Origin: Plecoglossus altivelis
Taxonomy: Eukaryota > Chordata > Actinopteri > Osmeriformes > Plecoglossidae
Assembly (NCBI GenBank): GCA_036571765.1
Contig: BROE01000020.1
Location: 1,754,537 to 1,818,536 of the forward strand
Reading direction: 5' to 3'
Length of the DNA: 64,000 nt
Of the stretch, positions 36,285-47,900 are shown in pieces. The notes beneath the pieces were generated by a model that was given only the letters and a program-made list of their open reading frames with translations, was not told where the DNA came from and searched no databases. Position numbers and translations under genes: made by a program. Each line of letters opens with the position of its first letter. Within the stretch, counting starts at the first letter, position 1.

Positions 36285-37641
36285 AGCCGCCCATGCAGTG
36301 CAGTGATTGTCATGCTACTGCGCAATATGGATATTTTTCAGATGTGGGGAGCAGGGACAGGGGAGCAATGCCAGATCCAGAGACCCAACAACTTCTAAAA
36401 CTCCACTCTAACTAAGAAACATTCTGTCCAAGCTAAATTAGAAGCACTTATGGCAATGGATGCATTCCAGACCAAAAGACTGGAGGGTCAGTTATTTGCC
36501 TGGTTTGCACTGGTCCAGTTTTGAAGCTCTGTCATTGAACGTCTACTTGGAATGCTAGTGTCGATGTTAAATAGTTTAGCATTAAAGAAAATAATAATGA
36601 AAAATCAAATGAAAAACATCTATACATTAATTATCAATGTACATAATGATGTTTAAAAAATATTAATTATTCTTAACTCCATTCTTACTCCAGTAAACAC
36701 CTTTTCTCAGAATGTCCTATTGCTTCTTTTATACCTTAAATAGACTCTTTAAAGTATGTGATTGTTCTCTTTTATTTAGGACATGTACAGTTTTACAACA
36801 AATTTACAACAGTATTTACAACAACACACTAAACCATGTTTCTGCACCACGAGCACTCAAAGAAGGGGTTAAAAATGATCTATTCACGAGAATCCCAAAA
36901 TGTAAGTAGTTATTACAATGGACATCTGGATAAGTTAAATATGCCCCTGCATCATATTGCAGATCCACATCTATATCCCCATAAACATCACTAACGATGA
37001 TTATAATTTCCTTCACATGGTCCAATCTAAACACAGGACGGCTAACAATCATGTACAATTGTTCAAATAGTGCAACAAGTGGAGAAACAATTACAGCTAT
37101 CATCTTAGCATCGCTAGTGTTCACCTCAGTCAACTCCTTTAGGACTGGCTGAGCGAGCTGGAAAATCAGACTTGAACTCCTGAATCTTGTGGGGAGGAGG
37201 GTGACAACATCATGGCCACTAACAAAACTTTTTAAAGACTGTTCTTGCTCCTGCAAGTTCTGGATATTTGGTTGCATTCCACAACGGAACGAATGTCTGC
37301 GCTTGCATCTTTTCCTGCCACCATTACAGAACTACAACTCAAACTAGTGCACTACATCAACGTCATCGTTCTCATCCACTCCTTCTGTTCACTGATCGGG
37401 CCTACAGATATCTGAGTTGAGAAAACCTAAGTGGATATAGAAGTTTCAGACGTCCTACAGAAGCAAAATAAAAATTGAGAGGAAGGATGTAGGATACCAG
37501 AGCCAGGCTAGGAGTCATCCTTTATGTATAAAAAAGGAAAATAGCATCTTCACTATCACTGTATTACTTTTGTGTATGTACACAGGTATTTTCCATTTTT
37601 ATTGCTAACGCTGTAAAATGAACTTAGCCCATAACACAAGG
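36285..37641 (-). repeat. Helicase-carrying dispersed repeat, copy B (most complete)
   Basis: Blocks of this segment recur elsewhere in the window in the same orientation: 36289-36525 and 36941-37055 in copy A (2140-2563 and 3274-3375), 37130-37510 in copy C (6830-7200), and perhaps 37585-37641 at 26191-26246. It contains the RecQ-like fragment described separately. No terminal repeats or target duplications were found, so the transposon class is open. Confidence 0.6.
36816..37277 (-). pseudogene. RecQ-like DEAD/DEAH helicase N-terminal fragment
   Basis: This is the longest frame of the helicase repeat at 153 codons. It reads QPNIQNLQEQEQSLKSFVSG, then HDVVTLLPTRFRSSSLIFQL, then VIVSPLVALFEQ, which is the layout of the first RecA-like lobe of RecQ helicases (motif I near residue 35, motif Ia near residue 65). 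A working Walker A would read TGFGKS; here it is TRFRSS, without the Lys that binds ATP. After about residue 80 the sequence no longer follows a known motif, and motif II (DEAH) is not seen. This is a dead fragment of a dispersed repeat rather than a host recq gene, since related pieces occur at 6.9 and 3.3 kb. Confidence 0.5.
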
Positions 37642-38251
37642 TACATCTCATGGTTGGCAGGTTGACTATGTTTTTTTGACATTGTGCTATGCTCCTGTTA
37701 AAAGAGAACATGTGTCAATGTTTTGGTAAATATGGTGTACTGTTGTTGTGTTCAATACTTACATGGTTAGCAGAACATTCATATAGTCTAGCCATTTTCT
37801 TGTTGTTTTGACACAAAATGTATACAATAAACACACATTTAAAATGCTTGAACTATTACACACAGGCTCAACCAAATATCAAAACAATCGATTTTTACTG
37901 CCAAATTCACAGATGCTTTTACCTTGTATGTCAGAACAGACCTAACAAATCGCAAGTCAGAATGAACAGTTGTTCATATCGTGAATTGAAACACAAACAT
38001 ATCCCCTGAATTGTATTCCATTGCTACCGAGAAACAGCTGGTTGAAATTATGCAAATAAACCACAGCTGATTCCCATCTAGGAAACATTCAGGTGTTGAG
38101 GTTCTTTCAATTGCATGATAACAATATGGTAAACATACAGTAAAAGATGACCTCTTTAGGATGGTCATGTGTGGAAAAAAAACAATACAGAGGAACACGA
38201 AGAAAGAGTATGACTAGTGCCTGCAAAAGAGAGAGGAAGACAAGTGCCAGG

Positions 38252-38392
38252 ACAAGGCAGAGGAATGGGGCAAGGTAGAGGAGTGGGGCAAGCCAGAGGA
38301 GAGGGGCAAGACAGAGGAATGGGGTAAGGCAGAGGAGAGGGGCAAGGCAGAGGAATGGGGCAAGGTAGAGGAGTGGGGCAAGGCAGAGGAGT
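38252..38392. repeat. 18-bp minisatellite
   Basis: About eight tandem copies of an 18-base unit close to GGCAAGGCAGAGGAATGG, with GAGG/GTGG variants. Because 18 is a multiple of three, the - strand stays open and would read a six-residue repeat (LPHSSA type); this is a by-product of the repeat. Confidence 0.9.
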
Positions 38393-38719
38393 TAGAATGC
38401 ATGGTGGCTCTCAGAGCTAGGGGAACTGATGAAAAACTGCAAAATACATGTATATTGCATATTGCAAAATCCATGCGTTTACTAAACCCAACAAAACAAA
38501 AATGTAGAAAGGCTTCAAAAGAAACTTTAGTGACAAACACAATATATTTGTTTTGATAGTATATTTTAGTGTTATAAACATATATTTATGTTGGAGTTTA
38601 TCTTACAATGTGTGATTTTAGTCATAAAATGAACAGTTTTTCCAATTGTGTGTTGTAGGTGTGTTGGTAAAAGTTGAAAGATTGTCATAGCGATCATCAA
38701 CGGTATATTAATAGTCATA

Positions 38720-38723
<4 letters not shown>

Positions 38724-38778
<55 letters not shown>
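38724..38778. repeat. (GA)n microsatellite
   Basis: About 27 uninterrupted GA units. Confidence 0.95.
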
Positions 38779-38780
<2 letters not shown>

Positions 38781-40011
38781 CATATATTATCCACGCACAA
38801 ACTATATGCTGATAGTATGGACATTTTGGCACTGTTTTTGTCAATACCACACAATTTTTTTTCTCGCCAAGAAAGGCACAGCTCTATTATTACCCTGCCA
38901 CTATTGTAATGCTTTGCTCTTTTGTACAGATTAACGTAAAGATTTAAACAAAAATGTAAAGACTTTATGAGTGTTTTATTTTTTGCAGGGAGGGACAGGG
39001 AGAGACAGGAAAAAGAATATGCCTGACATGGTGAAGTGTCTCCTCCCTGTGGTTCAAATAAAGATGACAGTGACTAAACAGCAACTACATTCGAGACATC
39101 TGTTAAATGTCAAGATTATGACCTTGATGGCTTTGCAATTGCGTGATTAAAGCATGGGTGAATGTCAAATCAGTGTTGCTGCACTTACAAGACAAGAAGG
39201 TTCAACTATTCTGAACACCTGTTGAATATCTTAGTTGTTTTTCATATCTCCTCAAGGGCTGGTTAGAAAATCAATATGGTGGCCAATATGCTCATGTGCA
39301 CGAACATACACAAACATTCCTTGTCTCATATAATATGTAATCTCAGTGCAGAGCTGGTTAGTTAATCCTGAGTCATTCATTGACATAAACATTACTGCAA
39401 GCCAGTACAAACTGGTCAGGATTTAAAGTCACATTCACTGAGATAGTGACACAGGCAACAAGAACTAAGAAGATTGTGTTCTGCTCTTACAACACTGCAG
39501 CTGTAGAAATATAGTTTATGTCAATGAGGACTTGGAGTTGTGCAGTATCAATGAGCAATGCTACCCTTTCAACGCTAACGCACAGAGCCAAAAGTAAACA
39601 CCATCTGTGTAGTGTTGCAACATGCTTACATGCTTGATAACTATGTAACCGTGCACCAAACAACTATATGTTTAAACATGTACAATGTGTGTTGTAAAAG
39701 TTGGAACAATTACACAATCTCATTGTCATGACCACAAATCTTAGATGTTTTACATGAATTTTTTATATCATACATGTTTATTTGTTTTTTACTCCAAGTA
39801 AAAAACACTAAGTCATCCTCAACTGGCTGCTTACCTGACTGGATCAAATATCAGAATTCAACTTCAGCATCTGAAAGATGAAAGATGGATATGCAAACAC
39901 AAAGGACCAGGTTGGTGAGGTGCAGATGAGCACCAACATTTCTCTATAGAAAATCTAAACTTTTACTGTTTGACGTAAGTGAAATTCTTATCAGTTTGGG
40001 TATAGTTTGGC

Positions 40012-40078
40012 CTTTTGTATCACAAACCGGGCTACTTGACCACACAAATATTGCTTCAAACAACTTGTGATACAAAAG
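40012..40078. repeat. Inverted repeat, 14-bp perfect arms
   Basis: CTTTTGTATCACAA at 40012-40025 and TTGTGATACAAAAG at 40065-40078 are perfect complements separated by 39 bases. It could form a hairpin in RNA or be an old inverted insertion. No further pairing was seen outside the arms. Confidence 0.6.
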
Positions 40079-41886
40079 CATAGTTTAGACTGGCCAAAAG
40101 TTGGGTTAGGCTGCAACAAGGAAGAGCACATTGCAGTTTGGCAAGCAGACATGGCAAGTAAAGTGAAGGCCAAACTGTACAGGGGTTGTTCTGTGCACTT
40201 TGTTCTTTGCACATTGCTATAACTCTGAAATGAACAACAGATCTTTGACTACCCTAACATGTTGCAAAAAGAAAACTGAGGTGTGCATGTATGTATGCCC
40301 ATATGCATCCGTGTAAGATCAAGAGGGATTTTAGCCACAATTGTGAAAATTGTTAATTACATGAATTGGCCACTCTCATGGGAGTAACTATAAATCAGAA
40401 GAAGATAATTGTGACTATTGTGCTCACAGGGGGATAAGAAGGTTTATCTATTTGAGGGTGAATTACAGACAGCTAACTAGTTAAATACTCGGCCTACATG
40501 TTCAAATGTAAATCTTAAATATATAATCAGATAAGAGAGATAGAAGCAGTATTTTTGTCAAAAAGATAAAACCTTCCTTAGACTCAAAATACATTCTTAA
40601 AGGATTTATCTTTACGGCGAACTGAGGAGTCAACTATGTCCTGGCTGTAACTTTTGGTCATTTAAAAACCAATGCAAATATATAGGACAAATTCAAGAAC
40701 GTCTATAAATCATGAACTGCGTTAATTTAATTAGAAGCTCTGCGTTATTAACAGATACTATGTGTGAGGGCTTTCTCGCGAACGTTTTAAGCAAATTATT
40801 TGAGTCCGTGAATCCTGTTTTAAGGATACTATTAATAAACATGTTGTTAAGATACACGCTACTACAAATATTGGTTCTAAAGTTAAACTTGATTAAATTC
40901 ATACACACCTTTTTGTCAAATAAACATTCTTATGTAAAGTTAATTTTGTTTTGTTTTTTACTTTTGTGGCGTGGGTTTTCCTTTAGACAAGCACTATTTG
41001 CTGTCACAAACTGGTGGTACGCCCTCCCCATTCGTGCTTGAACCGTCCTATCATATTAACTTTCTCTGCTGTTGCATAACAGTTTCTGTCGCGTGTACCA
41101 GCCGATAGTTGGGTGAAATAAAAAGCCACGATTTCCATTAATTTGCTCTCTTTGAGTCATCAGGGGATTTTTTAGCAGCATAAGGGGTAACGTTAATACT
41201 TATAAATAATCCTCGATTTGTATGTTTGTTGTATCGATAATTTAGTGCAGCGAGATCATTTGAACGTTATAAACTGTTTTAAGTATTACAGAAGTTTATT
41301 AACAAAATTCCGTGAGAAATGCCCTATCCGTATTTCATAATTGAATTCATAATTTAGCTTGCTAGTTAACTGTGTAGGCCTATTCGTACAGTAAACGCTA
41401 TGACGTTGTTATAACCATGTCTGCTAGAATTTTAGTTTGTGATAGTGATATGCATCATTGGAAAAACGAAAGAGATTTCACTCCTAAAAAATAAATCATT
41501 ATTAAATTTGCAACAAAGCGTGAAAACACAATTCTTGAACTAGTACGCTTTGAGTTTGACCATAGGGGTAACCTCTCCGTAGATAAGACACTATTTGTAA
41601 ACCTTGACTGCAGAGCAATTTACTTGCTTGAAAAATGCCAAACCCTATCAGCGCATAGTGTTCCAATCCGTGTCTCTGTGAGTCAATACCGTATTAGTCT
41701 ATATGATGCATTTGATAGTAATTCCAAAATATCTAACTGATTCCAAAAATCCTTTTGACCTTTGCCTCTGGTAAAACCAGGTGCTAGATTGACCAGGGTA
41801 CTGTTTCCATTTATCTATGATTGTTATGTATTTTACTATATATTTTTGACATATGTGTTTGTCCTGTGGTAATTTCTGTTTATCAG

Positions 41887-41905
41887 GACCTTGTGAATAT
41901 CTGAA
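41887..41905 (+). promoter_or_regulatory. 5' UTR part of first coding exon; acceptor and in-frame stop
   Basis: A splice acceptor, TTTCTGTTTATCAG, ends at 41886. In frame with the start codon at 41906 there is a TGA at 41894-41896, only three codons upstream. No N-terminal extension can therefore be encoded through this exon, which fits the cytosolic ALDH1L1 form rather than mitochondrial ALDH1L2. Confidence 0.7.
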
Positions 41906-44900
41906 ATGAAGATAGCTGTGATTGGTCAGAGCATTTTTGGACAAGAGGTGTACAAGGAGCTGAGGAAGGAGGGACACATCATTGTTGGAGTTTTCACTAT
42001 ACCTGACAAGGATGGCAAAGCTGACCCTCTAGGTAAGAATGTCAACTGCACTGAAGTACTGTAGGACACCCCCTGCGATTAATGGCATATGTGTTCTGTA
42101 GAACCTACTTGAAGCCCATGTACTGTATGTGCATGGCTGTTCTGTTGTTGAAATGACCGTCAGAGTAATAGAGAATATGGAGTGCCCTTTCTACTAAACT
42201 TTCTTTCTGTTATTAGTGGTAGAAACCCAGTTCACCATAACAATAAACTACCTACCTGTCAATTGAGCTGCTCAATGTACTCATAGGATGCACACTTTCA
42301 TTTCCTTTCCAATGCAATCCTCCAAAACCCTGCCCCAAGGCATCAAACTAACTATGTGGATAACCTTTATAAATCTGCATGGATCTCCGACTTATTTCGG
42401 ACTCATGTCAAGTAAACTACTCAATGTGTCAGTAAGATGTACTACTGCCATTTGTATTACAATATAATACTCTCAATTCATAGTAAGCTTGTTGATTGTC
42501 AAAATCATAAAGGGGAAAGTAGGCATAAATAAACCATATAAGTGGATGTTGTGTACCTGCTATCATATAGCTTTCACTGACTGAAAGCAACAAAAAAAAG
42601 CTTTTTAGAACAGGTACCACATAGCAATCCCTGGAATCCTAAATACATATAACCTAATCATGCTACATCAGCTGAAAAATGTAAGCTTCTGTCTCAGGTA
42701 GGCTCACTTACATTGCTATCCCTGTGCAGCAACAGAGGCTGAGAAGGACAATGTGCCAGTCTTCAAGTTCCCCCGCTGGCGGCTAAAGGGTAAGGCCATC
42801 CCAGAGGTGGTGGACCAGTACAAGGCCACTGGCGCCGAGCTCAATGTCCTGCCCTTCTGCTCCCAGTTCATCCCCATGGAGGTGATCGACCACCCCCAAC
42901 ATGGCTCCATCATCTACCACCCCTCCCTGCTGCCCAGGCACAGGGGGGCCTCTGCCATAAATTGGTGAGGCTCTACAAGCGGAGGAATGTGAGTTGGAAA
43001 ATGATCATTTATGCTGACGTTCACTGATTTTTGGGGTTGTGGCTACACAGGACCTTGATTCACGGCGACAAAAAAGGCGGTTTCACTCTGTTCTGGGCGG
43101 ATGATGGACTTGACACCGGACCAATCCTTTTACAGAGGGAGTGTGATGTCGAGCCTGACGACACTGTAAACACTATCTACAAGAGATTCCTCTTCCCAGA
43201 AGGAGTGAAGGGCACAGTGCGTCATATAACTAGCTATGGCAAATAATAACCAACAATATTGGTAATATGTGAAATCCCATTCACCTAATAGGGTTTGCTT
43301 TCTTGTTTCTAGGTAGAGGCTGTGAGGCTCATTGCCGATGGCAAAGCCCCAAAGATTACCCAACCAGAAGAAGGGGCTACATATGAGTGCATTCAAAAGA
43401 AAGATAATGCAAAGGTAGTGTTCAATCAAATGGATGCTTGGGTAATAACAGCAGGTCTTCACTGCTGTCACTGTCTATTTCACGCCGCTGTTTCTAATTT
43501 GCTATGTTCATGGTTTTCATGTAGATTGACTGGAATCAGCCAGCTGAGGCCATTCACAACTGGATCAGGGGAAATGACAAAGTTCCTGGTGCCTGGGCAG
43601 AAGTAGACGGACAGGTAATATGTGATTCAGTGTAAGGCCCAATCCCATTTCTACCCCTTAGCCCTTCACTTATCCCTTCGTTTTGCGCGTTCTCGTTAAG
43701 GAGTAGGGGTGTCTCGATTCTCTTTTGGCTGGAGTGGTAGGGGAAAGGGGTAAAAAAAGGAAATGGGATTAGGCCTAAATAAACACACAGGCTGCCTTTA
43801 CAGTATTTTCAAGGTTCAACAGGATTTGACCAAATATTTGAGAACCTTTATTTTTTTCCCCCTGAAGAAAGTGACCTTCTATGGCTCAACCCTTGTTGAC
43901 AATGACACAGGAGTAAATGGACAACCACTGGACATCCCCGGTGCCACCAAACCTGGGATAGTCACCAAGATGGGTTTGGTGCTGTTTGGAAACGATGGCA
44001 ATATGGTAAGATGATGAAGGTGTGAGAACATTTGGAAATGTAGGCAGAAGATTGAAGGTAAACTAATCTGAGATTATCTTTTGGAATACCAATTTGTATA
44101 AAAGTGTTGCATGAGAAAACTGACAGGTTGACAAAAAATTTAGACAGAGAAAATACTGTACGTTGTCTTACCTTAATCGTTCTGTATATGGATACATATA
44201 AAACAATATACTGTAAACATTGAACCAAGTTTGTAATAGAATTTTATGGACGACTAGTCACTATTTGGGCTAATATATTGATGCAAAGGCAAATCTAATT
44301 CAAATCAAATTTACATTTTGGTTATGTCACACTCATTAATTGGAGAAACCTGTCATCCTTCTGTCGTCCAGTTTGGCCATATGGTCATTTTCAACAATCA
44401 TGGAATAATATGTCATACGTTGTTTACTACACAAATGCACGGTGCCCGTGAGTCCGTCTGTGGTTAAGATGCCAGTGAAACATACAAATACAGATTACTT
44501 GAACTATAGATCTGTGTGCACAATGCCCATGATTAAATTTGGTAGTATACACACATTCAAACACACAAATTCCTGGACATATACTGTAGATACGGCACAG
44601 TGATGATGATGATGATTAGTGCCACACCCCGATGTCTGGTATTATAGTGTAGATAGTGCAGTGCCCATGATGCAGCTGGTGATTGTGGTTCTTTTCAGTG
44701 GCTTTGGTACCTGCAGTGAGGGATTGTCTTGGATCCACTGCTGATGTTGTACGTCAGTCGTACTTTGCGTTGTCGGTTCATTTGAATAGTGAGAGACTTA
44801 ATAACAACAACAAATACAGAAAATCACGTCAGTTGATTTGCATTTTTAATGAGTGAAATAAGTATTTGACACCCTCTCAATCTGAAAGATTTCTGGCTCC

Positions 44901-47900
44901 CAGGTACAGAACTAAGATTAAGAGCAGTCTTAAAGGGAGTTCTCCTAATCTTAGTTTGTTATAAAAGACACATGTCTACAGAATCAATCAATCAGATTCC
45001 AAATCTCCACCATGGCTAAGACCAAAGAGCTGTCCAATGGTGTCAGGGACAAGACTGTACACAAGGCTTGAATGAGCTACAAGACTTCCGCCAAGCAGCT
45101 TGGTGAAAACGTGTCAATGCTGGACCTCACCTTGTGGAATCAGACCATAATTACACAGGAGGAATTAGTCAATTATGTCGAGGCAGCAGAAAGTATCCAT
45201 TTTATATAGCTGTTTTGTGAAATAGCCAGCATTTATATCCATAAATCCACCCTTTGCACCTTTGCATTGTTATAAAAGTGAATTCACTTGTGATTAACAG
45301 TAGGGTAAAGGGTACCCAAAAATTTTGTTGTTATGTTTTGTCCTACTAGTGATGATGCCTAAAGCAATGAAAATCAAGACCCTGTCGTCTTTCTAGGCTA
45401 AACCGCTGTGACTGTAGAGTCATTAATCTGCACAGCAACAGTTGTTGATAATTCCAGCAATGTCTGTAAAGTTTCGGCTCGCAAGAGCTGTCTTACTCCA
45501 GAGAGAATGCAGCAAGCCAAACTGGCAACATATACATACGTTTAATTCAATAATTAACAGTTGAAACTTTGCAGAGTGTCTGGTTTTTGAGTTGATCGTG
45601 GGAAACGGCAATTGGATTATTAAAAAAGACATTTGTTTAAACATCAAACTATGTAAATTATTTTCTAAGTCTGTTTCTCTAATGTGGTCTCTATCTCAAC
45701 TGCTTATTAAGGATCATAATTCGATTTATTTAGATGCTATTCGTACATTTTTCCAGGCTCTTTTATTCAACTAATTGGCGCAGGTTTCAAGTCTAGACTC
45801 ATCTAGTCTCATCTCAAGTCTCATCCGGGGACAGTGGATACCTGTGTTTTCCATTTAGAGCTCTGCCAACAACCTTTGTTTTTCTGTCTGTAATTATTAG
45901 TCATTTGAGTGTGGTGTTATGTAATTCAATAGAAAATCTCAGAGATGATATTGCTCCTGCTCTGGGCCTCCTAGGCGGATCTTTCTTGAACTTTCCTTTC
46001 TCAGTAGTTGGATACGTCTCACCAAAAATGGTGCTGTGGATGCAAGGTAACTGTTAATAAGGCTACTATTACAGAGTGTATGATACAAATACAATTTAAG
46101 AATAACTCCAATTGATTTTTTGTTTTTAATAAAATATTTAATGAAGGAGCAATTGGCAGCAGTTTGCTAGTATTTGCCTACGCTCTTCTTTAGGAAAATA
46201 GCTTTGGTCTCATGCAACATATTGAATGGTGTTAGAAGTACATCAAATTCAGAGTATGAAAGCTTGGTACTGCATCATCTACAAAGAGTTGCAATATTAC
46301 AGTTTTTATGCAAGCAGGGAATGAGGGACACCTCAACCTCCATTCCTGTCATGGGTCAATATACAGCAATGTGTTTTAAGTTAATGTATTTAATGTGTTG
46401 TGTGTGTTTCTCATTTGTGTGTAGTTGCTGGTAAAAAATTTACAGTTTGAGGATGGGAAGATGATAGCGGCATCACAGTATTTCAAGTCTGGAGACAGTG
46501 TTGCTGTCGAGCTCACGGAGGAGGAGAAGGCCTTCACTGATCAAATACGGGTGAGCCTGAAAATTGGCTAATTTCTTCTACTCACCCTGGGGTAGATGAA
46601 AGGATATTGGGATTAAAATTGAAGTAGTGTGCTTTTAATAACCTATTGAATGAATGGGATTAATGATTGTTGTATTCTGAAAGGATGTGTGGAAGAGCAT
46701 TCTAACTAACGTGACCCAGATTGAAGATTCCACCGACTTCTTCAAGTCAGGCGCTGCCTCCATGGATGTGGTCAGGTACTGTAAACACTCCTCTACGGAC
46801 CCTTCTACCTGATCTTATCTAGGTCCTTCTGTTTCAACTGTCCCAACCACTATCCAATCCCATCTCTATTTCACTATATGTTTTGGCCATTGAAGGTTTG
46901 TAAATCACATCATAAAATTCTGCAAATCGTCAAATTCATCATTAAAATAACAGCTTCTGTTTCAGCCACCAAAGCGGCTGTCCATAGGTTTCACTTTTGT
47001 TTGTGAGAAATATTGATTTTTCCCGTTTGTAACTTCTTTGATAAAAACAGTAAATATTAGTTAGTCTGGATTCATACTAGTCATGATTGCCCTGCTCTTC
47101 CTTATACAGGAACTGTTGCCCAGATTCATGGGCTCTTCTGAACTCATTATCAGCAGTTTCAAACAATGCAAAGCTTCTTTCAAACTCATTTAAATACACC
47201 TTCTCTTCATCTACCATTAAAGGCTTCATTTCATTTATCCTGCGTGTGCATACTCCAAATCTGGCTTTCCTTGACACCGCGCACAGCTTGAATTGAACCT
47301 CCACGTTATCTTCTACACTTTTCATCTGTCTCCTCATCACTCATTTAGAAAAAGATCATTGAGCAAATGTTTTAAAATCATTCTTTGCCATGACAACATA
47401 ATACATCGTCATTAGCGTCAATATTACTTTTAAATGCTGCGTAGATCATCCTCAGCTGTCCAGTGCAGAGCTACAGCTGGCCTGATAGCCGTTTAGCGTA
47501 GCAGCATTTTTATTCATAAAATCTATCATCTTATTTTACTACTCATGTTCATTAAACCACTTTCGCCCTTAGATGTAGTTGTTGCAATCTTCAATCCAGA
47601 AACAGCAACAAATTCCTTTCAATCCGTGGTCTTTCGCAAATAAGTAAATTCAGAAGGGCTCATTTTGCCTTCACACTAAGACTGCCATACCAGCTTATCA
47701 TTGAGAATGTAGAACATTTGTCCCTCTCTGTCTTTCTGTCTGCAGGCTGGTGGAGGAGGTGAAGCTGAGGGCCAGTAGCTGCCTGCTGCAGAATGAGGAC
47801 GTTTACATGGCCACCACTTTCCAGGACTTTGTCCAGATGTGTGTGAGGAAGCTCAGAGGGGAGCATGGTGAGGAGGAGCTGGTTGTAGACTATGTGAGTG

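Larger units (their letters stand above)
37642..41886. other. Upstream region of aldh1l1, simple repeats
   Basis: Apart from the simple repeats listed separately, no exon is supported. The non-coding first exon and promoter of aldh1l1 should lie somewhere here, because the first coding exon is preceded by a splice acceptor. I cannot place them: there is no obvious CpG island or TATA context. Overlapping sense and antisense frames at 40693-41041 have no recognised motif. Confidence 0.4.

Noticed and set aside
38970..39065. Possible terminal exon (TTTTTGCAG acceptor-like site, then AATAAA)
   Set aside because: No open frame, partner donor or conservation evidence supports it; a chance match is likely.
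40712..41041. 109-codon + frame upstream of aldh1l1, with an overlapping antisense frame
   Set aside because: The composition is Leu/Ile/Phe-rich as expected of AT-rich non-coding DNA, there is no motif, and both strands are open by chance.
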